Shown here piece after piece: positions 46,177 to 61,636 of a stretch of DNA of 64,000 nucleotides; the stretch's first letter is position 1, and each line of letters starts with the position of its first letter. Origin of the DNA: Syncephalastrum monosporum B8922 (Eukaryota > Mucoromycota > Mucoromycetes > Mucorales > Syncephalastraceae). Below the pieces are notes generated by a model. That model ran no database searches, was not told the origin of the DNA, and was given only the letters and a program-made list of their open reading frames with translations. Made by a program: the position numbers and the translations under genes. Location: NCBI GenBank assembly GCA_000697355.1, contig JNEN01000882.1:124001-188000 (forward strand). The letters are read 5' to 3'.

Positions 46177-47013
46177 ATTGTTATAACTTGGAAGATTTGA
46201 AAGTAAATTGAGTTGATAATGCACTTTTGCTTCTTCATGCGGCTGGTTTATATAGGTTTTTGCTCAGTGCGCGGTGCCGGTTGCAAATGACACCGTATCA
46301 GCTACGATCAAGAAATTGTGGAGTGCTGTCGGGATTGCGGTAATCCTTGATACAGATCATTGGCTGACAGTGAGCGGATCGGACTAAGTCGTTCTCCCGA
46401 TCTTGGATATGATCTCATATCACCCTGATCGTTTCATGGCCCGCTCGGTTCCTGACAAAAACTGCTAAAGGCATTTTAACTATGCTGATAGTGTCGCCTT
46501 AGATTGGAGCCGCGATGAGGCGGATTTCCAAAAACAAACAAAAAAAAGAAGGGTCCACATGAGCGCGACTCGTAAGCCAATTTTATCGCTCATGATTGCA
46601 ACAAGACCAACCAAGAAAAAGAAAAAAGAAAAAAGAAAACAGAAACCACAGATGCGAAAGAATTGTATGGTCAAATATGGCAGCTGTCAAGCTACAAACA
46701 TATCTTTATTCTCATGTACAGCAGTTTGTGTAAACATTGGAAGTCCTCTTTTTGGAAAAATTTTCATTCTGTGTGGTGTGCGTGTGAGAAAAAGTCTGCC
46801 TATACGCTTTGCCGAACTCGATCATTGGCTGATGAGAGTGACATTTTTAGAAGGTCTCCAGACCGGGGAACTGAAGGCTACCACAGCATGAAAAGAACGG
46901 TCGCATTATGAATACTCTGAGGAATGTACGAAAACTCTTAAACATGATAGTGAAGAAAACGGAAGTGGCCATGGGAGCGAGAGATTTCCGTTCTTTTGCA
47001 GATTGTACCCGTG
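46177..47013. other. Divergent intergenic region
   Basis: Promoters of the 68-aa gene (-) and the KNH-type gene (+). No additional gene is supported. Confidence 0.5.
46248..46254 (-). promoter_or_regulatory. TATA box of the 68-aa gene, with nearby GCCGGTT
   Basis: TATATAA on the minus strand, 72 bp before the start codon. GCCGGTT (plus-strand orientation) lies at 46276-46282, just upstream. The same heptamer begins the inverted repeat before the 104-aa gene. Confidence 0.5.
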
Positions 47014-48057
47014 ATGGCTCCTACTTTTCCCGTGATAGCCTTTTTAGCAGCCTCATCTGCATGGTTTCTGCAAACGGCCCACGCTAATCTGGCGCCATCG
47101 TATCCCGAACCTGGTACGGTTTGGACAGCTGGGAAAGAATACGATATCCTATGGGGTAGGTAGACGACCTGGCGACGCAAGCCAATATCTCATTTTGCTT
47201 GTAGAGGATGATGGCATGAAACCTGATATGAAAAAGTGGAAAAATTTCAAGATTGGTCAGTCCGTAGTGTGGGACCACGTGTCTATGTTTATGAACAGGT
47301 GTTCTGACAGATTTGATGACGGGTGATAACATCGACCAAAAATTCTTGACCAATATTGCCTCGGTAAGCGCGTTCACTCAGGGTATGCCGTGCAAAGGTA
47401 CCAAGAAAACTTTCTTTTTATTTTTGTAGAACATCACTAGTCCTAAGCCGATGAGCTTGAAGTACACTGCACCCGATGTAGAACCTCACGCACCCATTTA
47501 TTTCTTGATGTTCACAAATGGTAGGTCAGCTCAGATATAGTTTGCGGAACAGATAAACATAATTTGCGTCTTAGAGAACGGTGAGAGCGCCTGGACGACT
47601 CGTTTCGCCATCGTTGGGACAGATGGTAAACAAGCTCAACCTGAACATGCAACGCAGCCTCAAGGTTTGTACAAGGCACATGCACTAGGGGCCACGTCTT
47701 CGTACAGCTGATTATTCATCTCGTTCTTTTTTATCAGGCGAGAAAATTCCCTGGGGAGTAGGCAAACTATTAAGCTCGGGTGATGCCGTAGATAACACCG
47801 CCAGCGTCGCAGCAGCGAGCGCTTCCTCCTCACCTTCCTCCATCGCGGAAATCAGCACGGGTACGAGCGAACGTATCAGCGAAGCTAGCAGCAGCAGCAG
47901 CAGCGACAGCAGCGGCAGCAACGGTAGCAACGAGTCTTCTCCTACGTCGTCGCCTTCGTCAGCCGCGTCATTGGCCTCTCCTATGGAGCCGGTCATGCCT
48001 GTTATGCTAGTAGCAGCTTTACTCGCAGTAGTCGCTTCAGCGGTCTGTGGCATGTAA
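47014..48057 (+). CDS. GPI-anchored Ser-rich protein of the Kre9/KNH type
   Basis: Six exons join in frame: 47014-47155, 47205-47255, 47311-47363, 47430-47520, 47575-47664 and 47738-48057 (248 aa). A signal peptide (APTFPVIAFLAASSAWFLQT) ends near HAN. Then comes a KNH beta-sandwich: PEPGTVWTAGKEYDILWEDD, WKNFKIDLMTGD, PIYFLMFTNGE and RFAIVG. The second half is Ser/Ala/Thr-rich (a heavily O-glycosylated stalk). It ends in a hydrophobic tail (VMPVMLVAALLAVVASAVCG), a GPI-attachment signal. Expected at the cell surface or wall. The Kre9 branch supports beta-1,6-glucan assembly, but most GPI members are uncharacterised. Its stop lies 32 bp from the RVB2 stop. Confidence 0.85.
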
Positions 48058-48089
48058 TGATGCAAAACAGATAAACATATAATTCTTTA

Positions 48090-50108
<2,019 letters not shown>

Positions 50109-50385
50109 AATGTATTAAAATGAACTATCGACAAGCGAAAAAAGTTGACAGACAGACGGACGACGCACAGAGAAAGACAGGTAAACGCAAGCGAACCGCT
50201 TAATTTGGACCTCAGCCACGCGATCCAATCCAAGCTGTACATGATTCAACAATAGACAGGCATGACTCCACGCATGGTTATCTCTGCACGTACATAATTT
50301 TATTATCATGTGGATATGTAAATGGGTGGCTAGTGTTGCTCGATCCAGGCGGAAGCATATGTAAGTATATCACAGTAATAACACA

Positions 50386-53070
50386 TTAAAGCTCTTCGTC
50401 TTTAAAGAAGGAGTCCAAACTCCCGTCCACGCTAAACGTGGATGCTCGGGACCGTAGCTGCTCCTCTTTGGGTTTAGCCGGTATCTCTTCCTCTTCGTTT
50501 TCCTCGTTGATTAAATTGCTGGCCCTGTCTTGCGTTGCACTCCTCTGGACCACGGGTGGTGCGATGTCCGGGTCTTCAAAGAGGGTGCTGGACGAAGGCA
50601 GCGGGAGCACCCGCCGTGGTGTAGCGGTGGACATGGATTTTGAGCGCTCGAGCTGCTGTGGGTTTCGATCTGATCCACGCCGCATAAATGACAAGAGTGT
50701 GCGCCGCCGTGTCGGTGAAGAGGCGCTGTCGGCTGACGCACGCGGAGCGTCGTCGTTGAATGTTGATTGCGTCGTCGGTGTATCGACATGCATAGACGAG
50801 ATAGACGAGTTGATGGAGGGCGCTTCCAGAGAAGGTGCCTTGTCCGCCACATGTCGTCTTTGATTTACATGCTGCTTATGAGCCTCAACGGAGGATGTAT
50901 TGAACACATCATGGTAGTGCCGTAGCATATCACGAACAAACCGTTGTGGATGGCGGTCGTGCAGCGTAAGGTTGGACTCCGTTTGGGGTCGCAGCAGTAT
51001 CGTGCTAAACGTACTTGTTAAGCTCTCTAGTAAGTCCTCAGCCTTCTGAGTATCGTCGCAGTCTTGGATGAGTCTATCCAAAAAGTGTGGGTAGAGATAT
51101 AAAGATATGTATGATAGTGCATACCTGTGAAAGTGTTCAAACAGTTTTCCCAGCGTGTAGAAATTAGCGGATGGCAAGGTTATAAGTAGACGGGTAAGGG
51201 ACGCCAGACGACTGTCCTGATCCAGATGCTCTATAGAGTCCGTTGAAGAGCTTGCCATTTTGGTTGAAGGTCAACTTACGGTTGGTATAGAGTTGCTTGA
51301 TGGGATCATAAAGCTCAAAAGTAGACAGACAATCAGGCAGCTCCATGAGATAAAGACGAATGAGTGATGCAAGTAGTTGCGCATCATAGCCCTTGAGCGT
51401 CTCCGCTGTCAGCCGGGAGGTCTCCGAAAATGGCATATTGATTTGCTCGCGTGCTTCATGTGTTCTGTCAAGTTGCAAAGGTGCTGTCCAGGTCTTTTCT
51501 TTTTCTGTGCAGAGTGTCAATCTAATATATCCATGGAAGAAAGAGATGCTGTCCACACACCTTCGATATACATGTGCGTAAAAGCTATACATGCAGGGAC
51601 ACGCGTCAGTAAAAAAAGCCACGAGGCGGCCTTTATATGGCTTACCTTCTTCTATGGCAGTCAGACCTTCGGATATAAGAGGTGGCACAGCCACTTTGTA
51701 GAACCGGGTATACTCTTCTAGAGAGACGCCAAACATTTGGTCTAGGGCTGCTCCATGGAAGTAATTGGAATAGATGACTGGCTTGGGACAGTACCGGCCC
51801 GTCCTGTATTGCTCGACGATAAATTGGACGTCCTTGTCAGGCTTCAGGGTTTCTTGATAAAGCATCATACGGTCATATAGCTCCTTGCATAGAGGGATCG
51901 AATTAGATAAAGTGGCAGCCATGCTAATAAAGCCTAGAAGGGGAAAGATCCAATTGATTGAGCACATTTGTATCCCACTCAGTACGTGTTCATGCACACG
52001 TGTATGTATGCTTGTATGTGTAAAAAGGTTATACCTTGTTTGATAGTTTGGATGCGCTCCAATTCGAGGCTCTCCATCTCCTCATAATGCACGAACAAAG
52101 CTTCTTCCAGCTGCATGCGTAATTTCTCCAGCTTTTTGACAGCGTCGCGATACACACCTTCGGCAGCCAAGATCTCTTCCAAGGTTACGGTCGGAGTGTC
52201 TTGTTTGGATCCTGTCCAGCGGCCAAAGAAACCAGTGGCGCTGGCCGATGACTCTGCGGTTGAGTCCTCGTTTTTCTTTGGGCTGAGTTGATAGGTATCG
52301 TGCAGGTCGGTTGGCTGCAAAAAACCGTGCAGGATGAGGGAGCGGCACGGGTCTGGAAGGTGAGGAAAGGACGCCTGGATCGTCTGCGCGGAGAGAATCA
52401 CCGTACTGTCCTTATTATCGGTGTCACTGACTCTGGCATTATCATTATCATTATCATTGCTATTGTCACTGTCATTATGATAGTCATTAGGCTGGACTGC
52501 AGCAGGTTGGCGCAACTGTCTGTCAATGTCTTGGCGTGTCCACAGCTGGTCCCCGAGCCAGAACGGGTCGCGTGGATGGTCCAAGTGCCGGCCTTGGCAG
52601 AGCTGCAGATACTGACCCTGTGCCTTTTCCATGGCTGCGACGGCTGACTCGTAAGCAGAGACGCGTTCGTCCATGGCTGACTTGGTCTGCTTGATGATGC
52701 GCTGGTAGCGACTGGCAAACCGTTCGATCGGATCCAGCGCCGTGCTCTCGAGATTGTCTGCGCGTCGGCGATGCGTCTCGACCGACTCGCTGCTTTCAGA
52801 ACGCACCACCTCAAAACACTTTTTTAAGCCTGCCCCCACGTCGCGTTCAAAGGCCTTGTGCTTGGGTGATCCCGCGTTGAGCGTGGCGAGTTGACTGGCG
52901 TAGGCATGCTCCACTTGCACTCGTCGCTTAATGTAGTCCGTGATGGCCTGATTCTCCTCAATCGACTGCTTCAGCTTCTTATGAAGCACATTCAGACCAT
53001 ACGCAAAGTCACTCGTCGACGTTACAGTGGGAGGCCAGAACGATTCCTGATAGGACTGATGATGGTGCAT
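50386..53070 (-). CDS. F-BAR / DEP / RhoGAP protein (Rgd2-like)
   Basis: About six exons, roughly 760-790 aa, start at 53070 (MHHHQSYQESFW). The F-BAR domain begins FAYGLNVLHKKLKQSIEENQ and includes YIKRRVQVEHAYASQLATL. It is interrupted at about residues 185-270 by a Ser/Asn/Asp-rich insert and a DEP-like segment (IQASFPHLPDPCRSLILHGF). The F-BAR then resumes (VYRDAVKKLEKLRMQLEEAL). RhoGAP features follow: YDAQLLASLIRLYLMELPDC and RLASLTRLLITLPSANFYTL. The Ser-rich C-terminal tail ends with acidic residues. This is the order of yeast Rgd2, which acts on Cdc42/Rho5. A catalytic arginine finger was not located with certainty in the exon around 51500-51700. Confidence 0.83.
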
Positions 53071-53849
53071 TGTGGCCGAGAAGACAATACAGCTTTTGTT
53101 CGTTTTTCCTCTTTTTTTGGCGCGCTTGACTTCTAATGCAAGTAGATCTGTGTCACCATCTCCAAACAAGGAACGGGCTATTCCATTCGGTGAATGTCAT
53201 CTGTGTCCATTCCAGATAGCTTATATATAGTGTACACTATTCTCATTGCATGTTGCTCCATAAAAGTTTTTGTTTGCTGTATGCAGACCAAAAATGATCG
53301 CATATGATCAAATATGGTATAACATGCGTAGACCCGTTTACACTTTGCTCTCTACTGCCCCATTTTCTAAATCTTCTTGCTGCACGAGAAGCACTACCAT
53401 ATTAGTTATCGTTACAAAAGAAGTATCCCGGTGCATGTAACTGACAACAGCATACTGCTGTTGTTAGATTAGTTTATATTATATACTTTAAAGAGGTAAC
53501 TAGCCTACGAATAATGCGCGTCAATGAATATAAAGCCGTGGGATCCTGTCAAGGACGTCCCCAATTATAAAAACCGACAGACCATGGTGTACCAGCAATC
53601 TCGACGAAAACAATAAAAGCTTGAAGAAAGCAGCAGCATCCCCATATAGCACGACGGCTGTAGGCGTCCATGCTATCTGCAAAACGCTGATGTGCAGGAG
53701 GGCGGCTTTATTCACAGATTGCTTCTCTTTTGTTTGTACAATGTGCGATTTAAATACACAAGCACGGAAGTCAGGAGCCAACTGAGCCAACCTCAGTCTT
53801 TCACAGATCGCTTGATACGTTTTCCATATGTTATATTGTTTATATGAGA
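53071..53849. other. Intergenic, no supported gene
   Basis: Between two minus-strand genes. A minus-strand frame of 89 codons at 53521-53790 has no known motif and is not called. The region is otherwise AT-rich. Confidence 0.5.
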
Positions 53850-55809
53850 TTAATTCTTATGTTCAATATCGCTGGCATCAAAATCGCAGTAGACGGTATA
53901 GGTCTGGCCTGTACCGAAATCGGCTTCCATACGTATTTCGGTCGATCCAAAGTACATCCTTGTGGGAGATAGAGTTATGAGAATGCATGATCACCTCCAG
54001 TAGAACCATTCTTATAATTACCTGACGGTATAAGAAATGCGCTGACCATGCGCGATATTCGGGATTTCAGGTATAGGAACGGAGACAGCTGCCACATGTT
54101 GGACACCCGGTTCATTAAAATACCTTGGCACTGTTTCATTTTCGGTAGCGTAGAGCATGATGTCGGTTCGTTTGATGGTACCATAGTATACAAACATCTC
54201 TTCACGGATGCAATGGTCTACCGGCAGCGTATCATGCTTCCTGACAAAGACAAGAAATCGTGTCGTACAGCGTACACTGCCATCGGGACGCACAACGCGT
54301 GTCGCTGGCGGGGCCCGTGATTCGTCAAATGGAAGACCCGCATTAATGCCATAGGTGCGTTTCGAGACGCGCGCCGATACAGTATGTGGATGCAGACCAT
54401 AGTATACTGCACCGCGCACTACAGCAAGCGGGGCACGCTCAGCGGGACACAGAATCTGACCTACCCGCTCGCTGAATGCTTCGGATACGCGCTGGTAAAG
54501 ATAGTTCGACGCGCCAAATCCGCCCACAAGGAAAAGTGAGTCCACAGGTTTGTCGTCCGCCGGTATTTGTTTCTCAATCAGCGCCAGCTATCCTCCAAAA
54601 GCGTTTTCTGCCTTTCAGTATTTGAATCAGGTATCGGTAGCGTACACTTACCACCTGATCAATAATGGGATCAAAAACCTTTGATTTGAGCTCATCCGCA
54701 GAGAGTTTAAGCGTGCCTTCATCGAGATACTCTTCCTGCGGCTCGATGGTAATGGACCGTGGGAGGGTGACATAGTGATCATCGATACCATCAAATTCTG
54801 GCTTAATGGTATCGATGAACTGGTCCATCAAGTCGTTGATCTCGCGTGCGGGTGTATTCGCCAATGTCTCCTTGCCGACCTTCTCTTCCAACAGCTCGCG
54901 ATAACGCATATCTAGGTAGACACTTCCACAGCACGCACCCACGCCCTGGGTCGCCTCGCGCATCCGGTCTTCTTGCATTTGCTCGAGTACAATCAAGTCG
55001 ACTGTACCACCACCGGCATCGCACACCATCAGGCGGTCCCCTGGCTTGATCTGTACCTGGTCCGCCAAGGATTCTCGGCAGTAGATAGCAGCTGCCTCAG
55101 GTTCTGAGATGAGGAGAAGACGATCTGAAGGGTCGTGACGGGATATCAAGCCTGCCAGCACTGCGGCTTGGCGCATGATGTTCTTGGCCTTGTCGGACCA
55201 TACGGCGGGGACAGTCAGGCAGTACCGGAAGGAATCAACGTCGTAATTCTTGGCAAAACCGCGTGTGATCTCTTTGAGCGTGTGCTCGTGTAGTTCTCGC
55301 AGATAGTCAGCGACAGCTTGCAGAGGAGGACTACACCCATTGTGAGAAACCGTGGATGATGTATAGATAGCGTACTATGGTGTTTTCCTTACATGGCCGT
55401 CTTTCCTTCGTGCTCACTTGACAGCCATAGCTTGAAATTGGACAACTGGACCTTCAGCTTGGCAGCGTGTGGCTTCAGCATAGCCTTCTTCGCTCCATAT
55501 CCCCATTCACGCAAGTACGCTGCGTCCTGAGAACTGTACAAAGATAACGTAGGGACTTTGGGGAAGTAGTTGCCTGCTTTGTGTGGCCTATAATACATCT
55601 CAATGAGTCCACCGCCCTCGCTAACCGAGATAGATTGCCAAGATCATGTATCTCCATACTCACCATTGAACAACATCAAAGACCTCGGGCGCTGTGTGCG
55701 TGAATGCATATGCGGCACCCGAGTATGTTGTGCCGAAATCATATGCAATCACGACCTTATACTCTGGCCGCTTACGTTGAGAAGACGGTGGCGACGAAGA
55801 GCCGAGCAT
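53850..55809 (-). CDS. HSPA12-like Hsp70-family ATPase
   Basis: Exons 55809-55664, 55587-55393, 55330-54652, 54587-54022 and 53958-53850 join in frame to 564 aa. The actin-like nucleotide-binding signatures are present: YDFGTTYSGAAYAF (phosphate 1), VCDAGGGTVDLIV (phosphate 2) and LVGGFGASNYLYQRV (adenosine). Between them are TVPAVWSDKAKNIMRQAA and LISEPEAAAIYC. After about residue 430 there is no typical Hsp70 substrate domain, only a shorter beta-rich tail (KRTYGINAG, FVRKHDTLPVDHCIREEMFV). This is the HSPA12A/B-type arrangement, expanded in many filamentous fungi. Its client and partners are unknown, and canonical chaperone activity is doubtful. Confidence 0.9.
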
Positions 55810-55885
55810 TGATCAAAAGAAAACCTTGTTACACAGAAAGTACACTACAGCTGGCATACACCACCATTTTTTTGGGGTTTATTTT

Positions 55886-58800
55886 TCAAAGCGTGTCATA
55901 AAAGAGGTCCAACAGGCAGGAGGACGACCACGCCTGCGTATGGCACGAATCATAGCAGGGCGCTCCATCCTTATTGGTCAGTTCTGGAAGGCCGGCCCAG
56001 ACGCTCGTCTCGATCTCACGTCGATGCGGCCTCAAGGTACGTGAGATAGCGTCCGCGTCCAGAGCCTTGAAGAGATGTGCTGCACGCAAGTAATAGCCCA
56101 CAGGCCATACCCATTCAGGGCCCTGGTGATAATTGCGGCCTTTGGCAGTATCAAAGTCGTCCGAGTCATCACTGTTAACGTAATACGGTCTATAGCGCAT
56201 GTCGCCAGGGTCGAGCGTGCGCATACCGAGGGGACCCGCCAGAATCTTCTTTACATTTGCCAAGCAAATCTGCGCGTGCTTAGCGTCAAAGAGTTCAGGA
56301 GCAACTGTCATTGCAACGCAAAGATTAGGCCGGAATTGATACTCGGTATAAGGTTCAGTTGCTTTGTACACGTCCTTGTAGATGCCGCGGCGGTGGATGA
56401 TACGGGGATCGACTTCATATTTGCTATCTTCGCTAGGATCTGCCGAAATATGACATAATCAGTACAGAACTTTCTTTACTCTCTTTTTTGCTTTTAATTT
56501 ACCTTCCGGAATGTAGTAAACCCGCTCGAAATTGGCTTGCAGAAGATCGTTCCATTCCTTGTATGTGACAATACGGTCTCCAACTGAAAAATGGCAGATT
56601 AGCATTTAATATGAATAAAGTTTCTGCATCATACCTTCCACGCCGGTGTGAGCGAATTCCTTCTTTTCTTGCAGCTGCAGCAGCCAGCGCAGCGTGCTTT
56701 TTACTAAACCGGTGATTTCGACCGGCGCACCGTCGCGTGGCGTCCCTGGATATCCCTTGTTGCCGGCTTTGATGCTCTCGCCCATCTTGTCCATCCACGT
56801 GCCACAGTTCCAAATGGAGCCCCCTGCAATGACGCCTGTGCGCCAGTCCACCTCGATATCGATATTGAAACCTTGGTCAGACATTTGACGATCAATGTCG
56901 GGGCCGGCGTTGTGTTCCCTGAAATGAATGCCCTGGGCGTGGCGCTGCATAATTTCCTGGATGAGATCCTCCATGCTGCAGTCCCAGTCAAAGCCTTCCT
57001 TCACAGGGACGTGGCGATCGTCCGCCGGGAAACGGCGAGGCACGCGTGCCTGCAGGATCGAATGGCCGTCGGGCGCCATATGATAGTAATCTTGGACAGC
57101 CTGGAGCAGGAACCAGACCGCATCACGCGCGTTGTAACGCGGGTTACGTCCTGAGTCAAGCAAATTGGGGATCAAACCGTGCTTGAGCGTCGAGGCAAAG
57201 CCAAGGATATGGGCGCGTGCGCCCTCAAACTGACGCGTCACCATGAGCAGGCCACGCAGCGAGATGAACACATCACGACCCCATGTGCGCATACAACCGC
57301 TCGTGAAATGCGGGAGACCGGCAGCAAGACTTGGTGTCGGCTTCGTCGGGTGGAGACCTGTAGACGGCAAAAGTGCGTGCATCTGAACTGTCGTCAGCGC
57401 AAGTGACTCGAGAAATGGGTCCTGGGTCTTGAATGCCTGCAAGAGCTGGCGTGCAAGGTGCTTGCGGATACTGCTGTAGGCCGTATGCACCGTCATTGCA
57501 AAGTATTTCGGGACGAGGAACGAGGGTAATCCCCGGATGACGTTGAAGCGGGAATCCAGCCATTGGTGCAACGGTCCCAAGTGAGGGCAGCTGGACATAT
57601 AACGCTCGAGACGGCCCGTGATATAACCCATAGCCCATGGCCCTTGGCGCAAATTGTCACAAAACGGATGACCAAGGTCATTGTCGCGGATAATCGGACG
57701 CAAGACGGACATAAAACCTTGCAAGCCGGCATACACAAGCGACCCGTAGCCGGAAATACTGTATACACCATCCTTGCCGCCACTCGCATCGCGCTCCTCT
57801 GGTTCGCAGCGGTAGAGAACGATATTACCGTCGAGCGGTGTCAAGGGCTCGACAACGCTGTCATCGCACTCTGTGAACAGAGAAACGTTAAATTCAGCTG
57901 GTTTCTCGACGGTCGTTTTGAAGACATAGAGAGAACCGGGCGTGAAGATGTCGGGCGGCGTGATCTCGCTGTACCACGAGTCGTTTCCCAGACAGCAAGT
58001 CACAATTGGTTTGGATAAGATCTCAGTTCTGCTTGGGATCCCCAAGAGATGTTTCGTTTCAGCATCGGCGTTCTCCGTTTGGACCTTGAGAGAGCCACCG
58101 AACAAGAACTTTGTATGCGTGCGATGGAGTCGAATAGGCGTAATGGGATCTTGAGGGTGACCAGGGAAAGCTGTGCGTGCGATTAAAAGATAGCCGTCAT
58201 GCGTTTCGGGGTGCTGTCGATGAACTAGAATGTAGTCGCTCTCATGGTGAACGTGAACTTCAGCGTAGCCAGCAAGGCACATGTCATAGTGCAGCTTATG
58301 CAGCTTGCTCTTAATATCCACAATGCCAACTGGGTGCTCCAGATAGGTAGAATAACGGCGCTTTTCTCCCACAACGTCAAGCAAACGGGGGTACACTTCG
58401 TCGTAGCCCTTGACGCTACCAGTTGCACAGTTCGAGAAGGCAACGAGAGCGGCATTAGGGAGCGTGTCCTGGATATAATTGGTATCTAATGTCAATATGC
58501 ATTGTATCATGGCACTTCTTGGCGTCGATCACTCACCTCTGCAGTTCGCTTTTGGTAAGGTGTCTGGTTGTCATGGGTACAATCCATAAATAGCGCACGC
58601 GGCATGCTTCCGTGCGTGATGGGTATCATCCATGCCTCGCTGTCATCCTTGAGCCGAATAAGCTGCCAATCGATGTCTTGGTCCATGCTACCAACAGGTT
58701 TGCCACCATGCCGATGCACCAGCCGAGAAAGTTCATGGGGATCCCAAGCTTGCATTGCTTCTCGCAAGAGGGCATGGATACCGAGGCGAGAGACAAACAC

Positions 58801-61056
58801 ATTGTCCATTTCAGGGGAGCCGGTGAATAACTCTGCCAAGACGTAGAGATTCGGGTTGACGCTCCGAGCAACATCCAGAAGATACTCGGCCACATGGAGT
58901 GGGGTTGAATGACAGTTGTCGATGCGAATGCCTTGAAACATGGATGCCACTTGCTCGGTATAAGTGCGCATGTGTTGCCATAGCCATGGACTGTCTTCAG
59001 GCTTTTGCCCGTAGCGGAGCTTAACACAATCACCCCAGCAGATGACCTCGCGACGCAGGTACGCAGACGAGTCAGGACCAGCAAAATCACTCATCGGATC
59101 TGCATTCCAAATCCAACCATTGTTGGCCAGCTGAAGCGCTGGATCGTCAGGGTGAAGCCGGGTGAAGTAGCTTTCAATCAGTGGAGATCTAAATAGCACC
59201 GCAGATCAATGACTGGGTCTGTGCGTAGTGACGCCACCACCACCAACCACCTCAACCACCACATGAGCATTACACTTTCCTCACCCCGTGCTCCCCGCCC
59301 CCTTTTTTTTTAAGTCTCCTAAACGTACCTGGCGCTTATCTCTCCCAATTTGGGGCCGTTCTCTTCTAAACGAGTGAAGATCAGGCGTGACAGGATGTTG
59401 TCGAGAGCAGCTTTAACATCGTCGTCATATTGCTCAAAAAGCACCAGATTGTACTCGTCAAGCACTTTGGCGAACAGGATGTTTGGGTCGTCTTCTCCTG
59501 GAAGCGCAGAAATAAAAGAAACGGCCGCCTGCAGATCGATGGTCTTGTTAAAGCGGGTCCCCGGGTGACCACTGCAGACGACGCGTTCGCCAAATGCAAT
59601 GGCTCGCTCCTTGGGGGTGCCGAAGCTTTCTTTCGCGTTGTTGATTGTGTTCTGCTGCTGTTTGAAAGTGTTGCTGAACTGAGTCACCCAAGTCGCGCGG
59701 TCTAGCACTCGGTATTCCCATAAACGCAGGTCCGGAAGCACCTTCTTTTTGATATGGCTCACAATGGCCTCCGCATCCTCAGGTGCATTGACCCAGGTCG
59801 GTAAGTCATGTTCCTTGAGCCTCGAGGACAGGTCTACAAGGGCCGAGTCGAGTTCCCAGGCAGGAACGAGATGAGGCGAGTTTTTTAGATTGTAACCAGC
59901 TTCAGGATGTTCTTTGAGCCATGGCGAGTCATGACTTGTGTGGTTCCATACAACGTCTGATAAGCATAGAATATCATGCTTTTTCTGAATAGAGCTCAGA
60001 GCTGCTGCAACGCGTTCGAGACGGTCTTGTCGTGAAGGGGCGTCGGTGAACAGATCATCTGCATAAAGCAGCTGATCATGTATGCTGTAGGGCGAATCAG
60101 AAGAGCCGCGTTGCTGCATGGGAGCAAAATGGATCATGTTGTAGCCTGTGCGCTTGACCAGCTCAATGTGGGGCTCCCATGATTCGAGAGGACCCATCCA
60201 CTTGCTGATCATGGATTGGATGACGACAGCATCGAGAGGAAGTTGAACGCCTGCCTGGTAGAGACATGGCTCAACAACGATATAACCTTTGCGTGTGGCG
60301 CCAGGAACGGAGTATTCATATGCACCTGGTGTCGTCAACTCAATGTCGCAATAGTAACTCGTCTGCAGTAGTGCGTCAGACCGGTCAGCTACAAATCTGT
60401 AAAGATGATGCAGCGTCTGAGTCAGAAACAAAGACACAACTGATTCTTTCCTTTTCAACATACTTGACACTGTGACGTTTGGCTCTGTCAAAAGTCCTAC
60501 ATAAACGGCAAGTATTAAAAACTAGATATACCCAGCTATTTTTCCTTTGCTCTTACCCTTGGATAGGGTATGTCGTCTGCAGCGTACGATCTTTCACGTC
60601 CGAGCCGGGTTCAAGAATGAAACGCAGTATAGTTCCCCGTCCGTCCGTCAGCGGAATTCGAACATACTGCAAAAGATAAAGACATACAAAAAAAGCCAGA
60701 AGGAGTCAGTTACAGAATACGGCGCTTAGGAGCAAAAGCCGTTTAGCTTCTCGAGAGAATGTTCGCATGCAGAAAGAAACGCGCAGAACCGGGGGTCAAG
60801 GTTTGGGGGTTTCATAGGGGGAGTGTGAGAGAGAGGCAGGAAGGGGGTGAGGATATCAACGCCAACGCGTATACAAAAAAAAAATAATACAAGAGAAAGA
60901 TGTACACGAACATGGCATAAACCATGCAGAAGCAACCTGCCGAAATTATTACAGGCGCATGAAACTTACGGTCTTGGCATTATCGGGCGAACCATCCTCA
61001 GTCAACGGCAGACAATATAGAAAGGAATGTCCGGTGGACGAGTGGTGAACTGTCAT
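55886..61056 (-). CDS. GDB1: Glycogen debranching enzyme
   Basis: About ten exons, roughly 1,480 aa. I place the start at 61056 ([20 protein letters not shown]). It joins exon 2 ([20 protein letters not shown]) and a short exon encoding [11 protein letters not shown] before the main exons, as in the family N-terminus. The glucanotransferase half has [26 protein letters not shown], the nucleophile region [18 protein letters not shown] and VLAELFTGS with the acid/base Glu. The amylo-1,6-glucosidase half has [32 protein letters not shown] and [14 protein letters not shown], which include the catalytic Asp and Glu of that site. The enzyme moves maltotriosyl units and then hydrolyses the branch glucose. 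All catalytic motifs look intact. Confidence 0.93.
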
Positions 61057-61636
61057 GGATGACTGTATGCAAAGGGAAGAGAGATAAGAAAAGGAAAATA
61101 AAGAAGCGGTGTGAAAACGAGAAGAGGAAGCAAGAGAAGTTAAAAGAAGAAAAGCGATCGTGAACTGGCCACACACACACACACACACTGCATTCGATTA
61201 CCGCTCTACAAAAATCCTTCCATCGCGATACACCACTTTGCGTATTACGCGTGAGAAGATCTAAGGAAGATAAGCCGGGCTATACAAATCTTTTTTTGGG
61301 ATGAATATTGTCATAAGCACCACTCCATTATACAGTAACAAACAGAAACAGCGACAGTCCGTCCTTTTCACTTTCCATGCATGAACCATCCCACGCTGGC
61401 GCACGATCAACATGCCTTTCTGTCCTTCACTGGTCCCCCGACCCTTTTTTCTCTTTAGCTCCTTCTTCCATAGTCCCCCCATCCCTGCCTACGTTTTTTC
61501 GAAGGCAAATGCCCCCCTCGATCCCCTAAGATCGAAAAATAAGCCGCTTCCGAACATTGCATTTAAAAGAGGCGATTTTCCTCTTCTAAAGTCCTGTATT
61601 TTTTTTTCTTTGTTCTGCCTGAAACCTGTATATCGA
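61057..61636. promoter_or_regulatory. Divergent promoter GDB1 / SBF transporter
   Basis: 580 bp between two divergent start codons, with a short CA run near 61171-61187 and a C/T-rich leader before the transporter ATG. No specific regulator site was recognised. Confidence 0.5.

Noticed and set aside
53521..53790. 89-codon minus-strand frame upstream of the F-BAR/RhoGAP gene
   Set aside because: No motif, no transcription signals recognised and poor codon bias.
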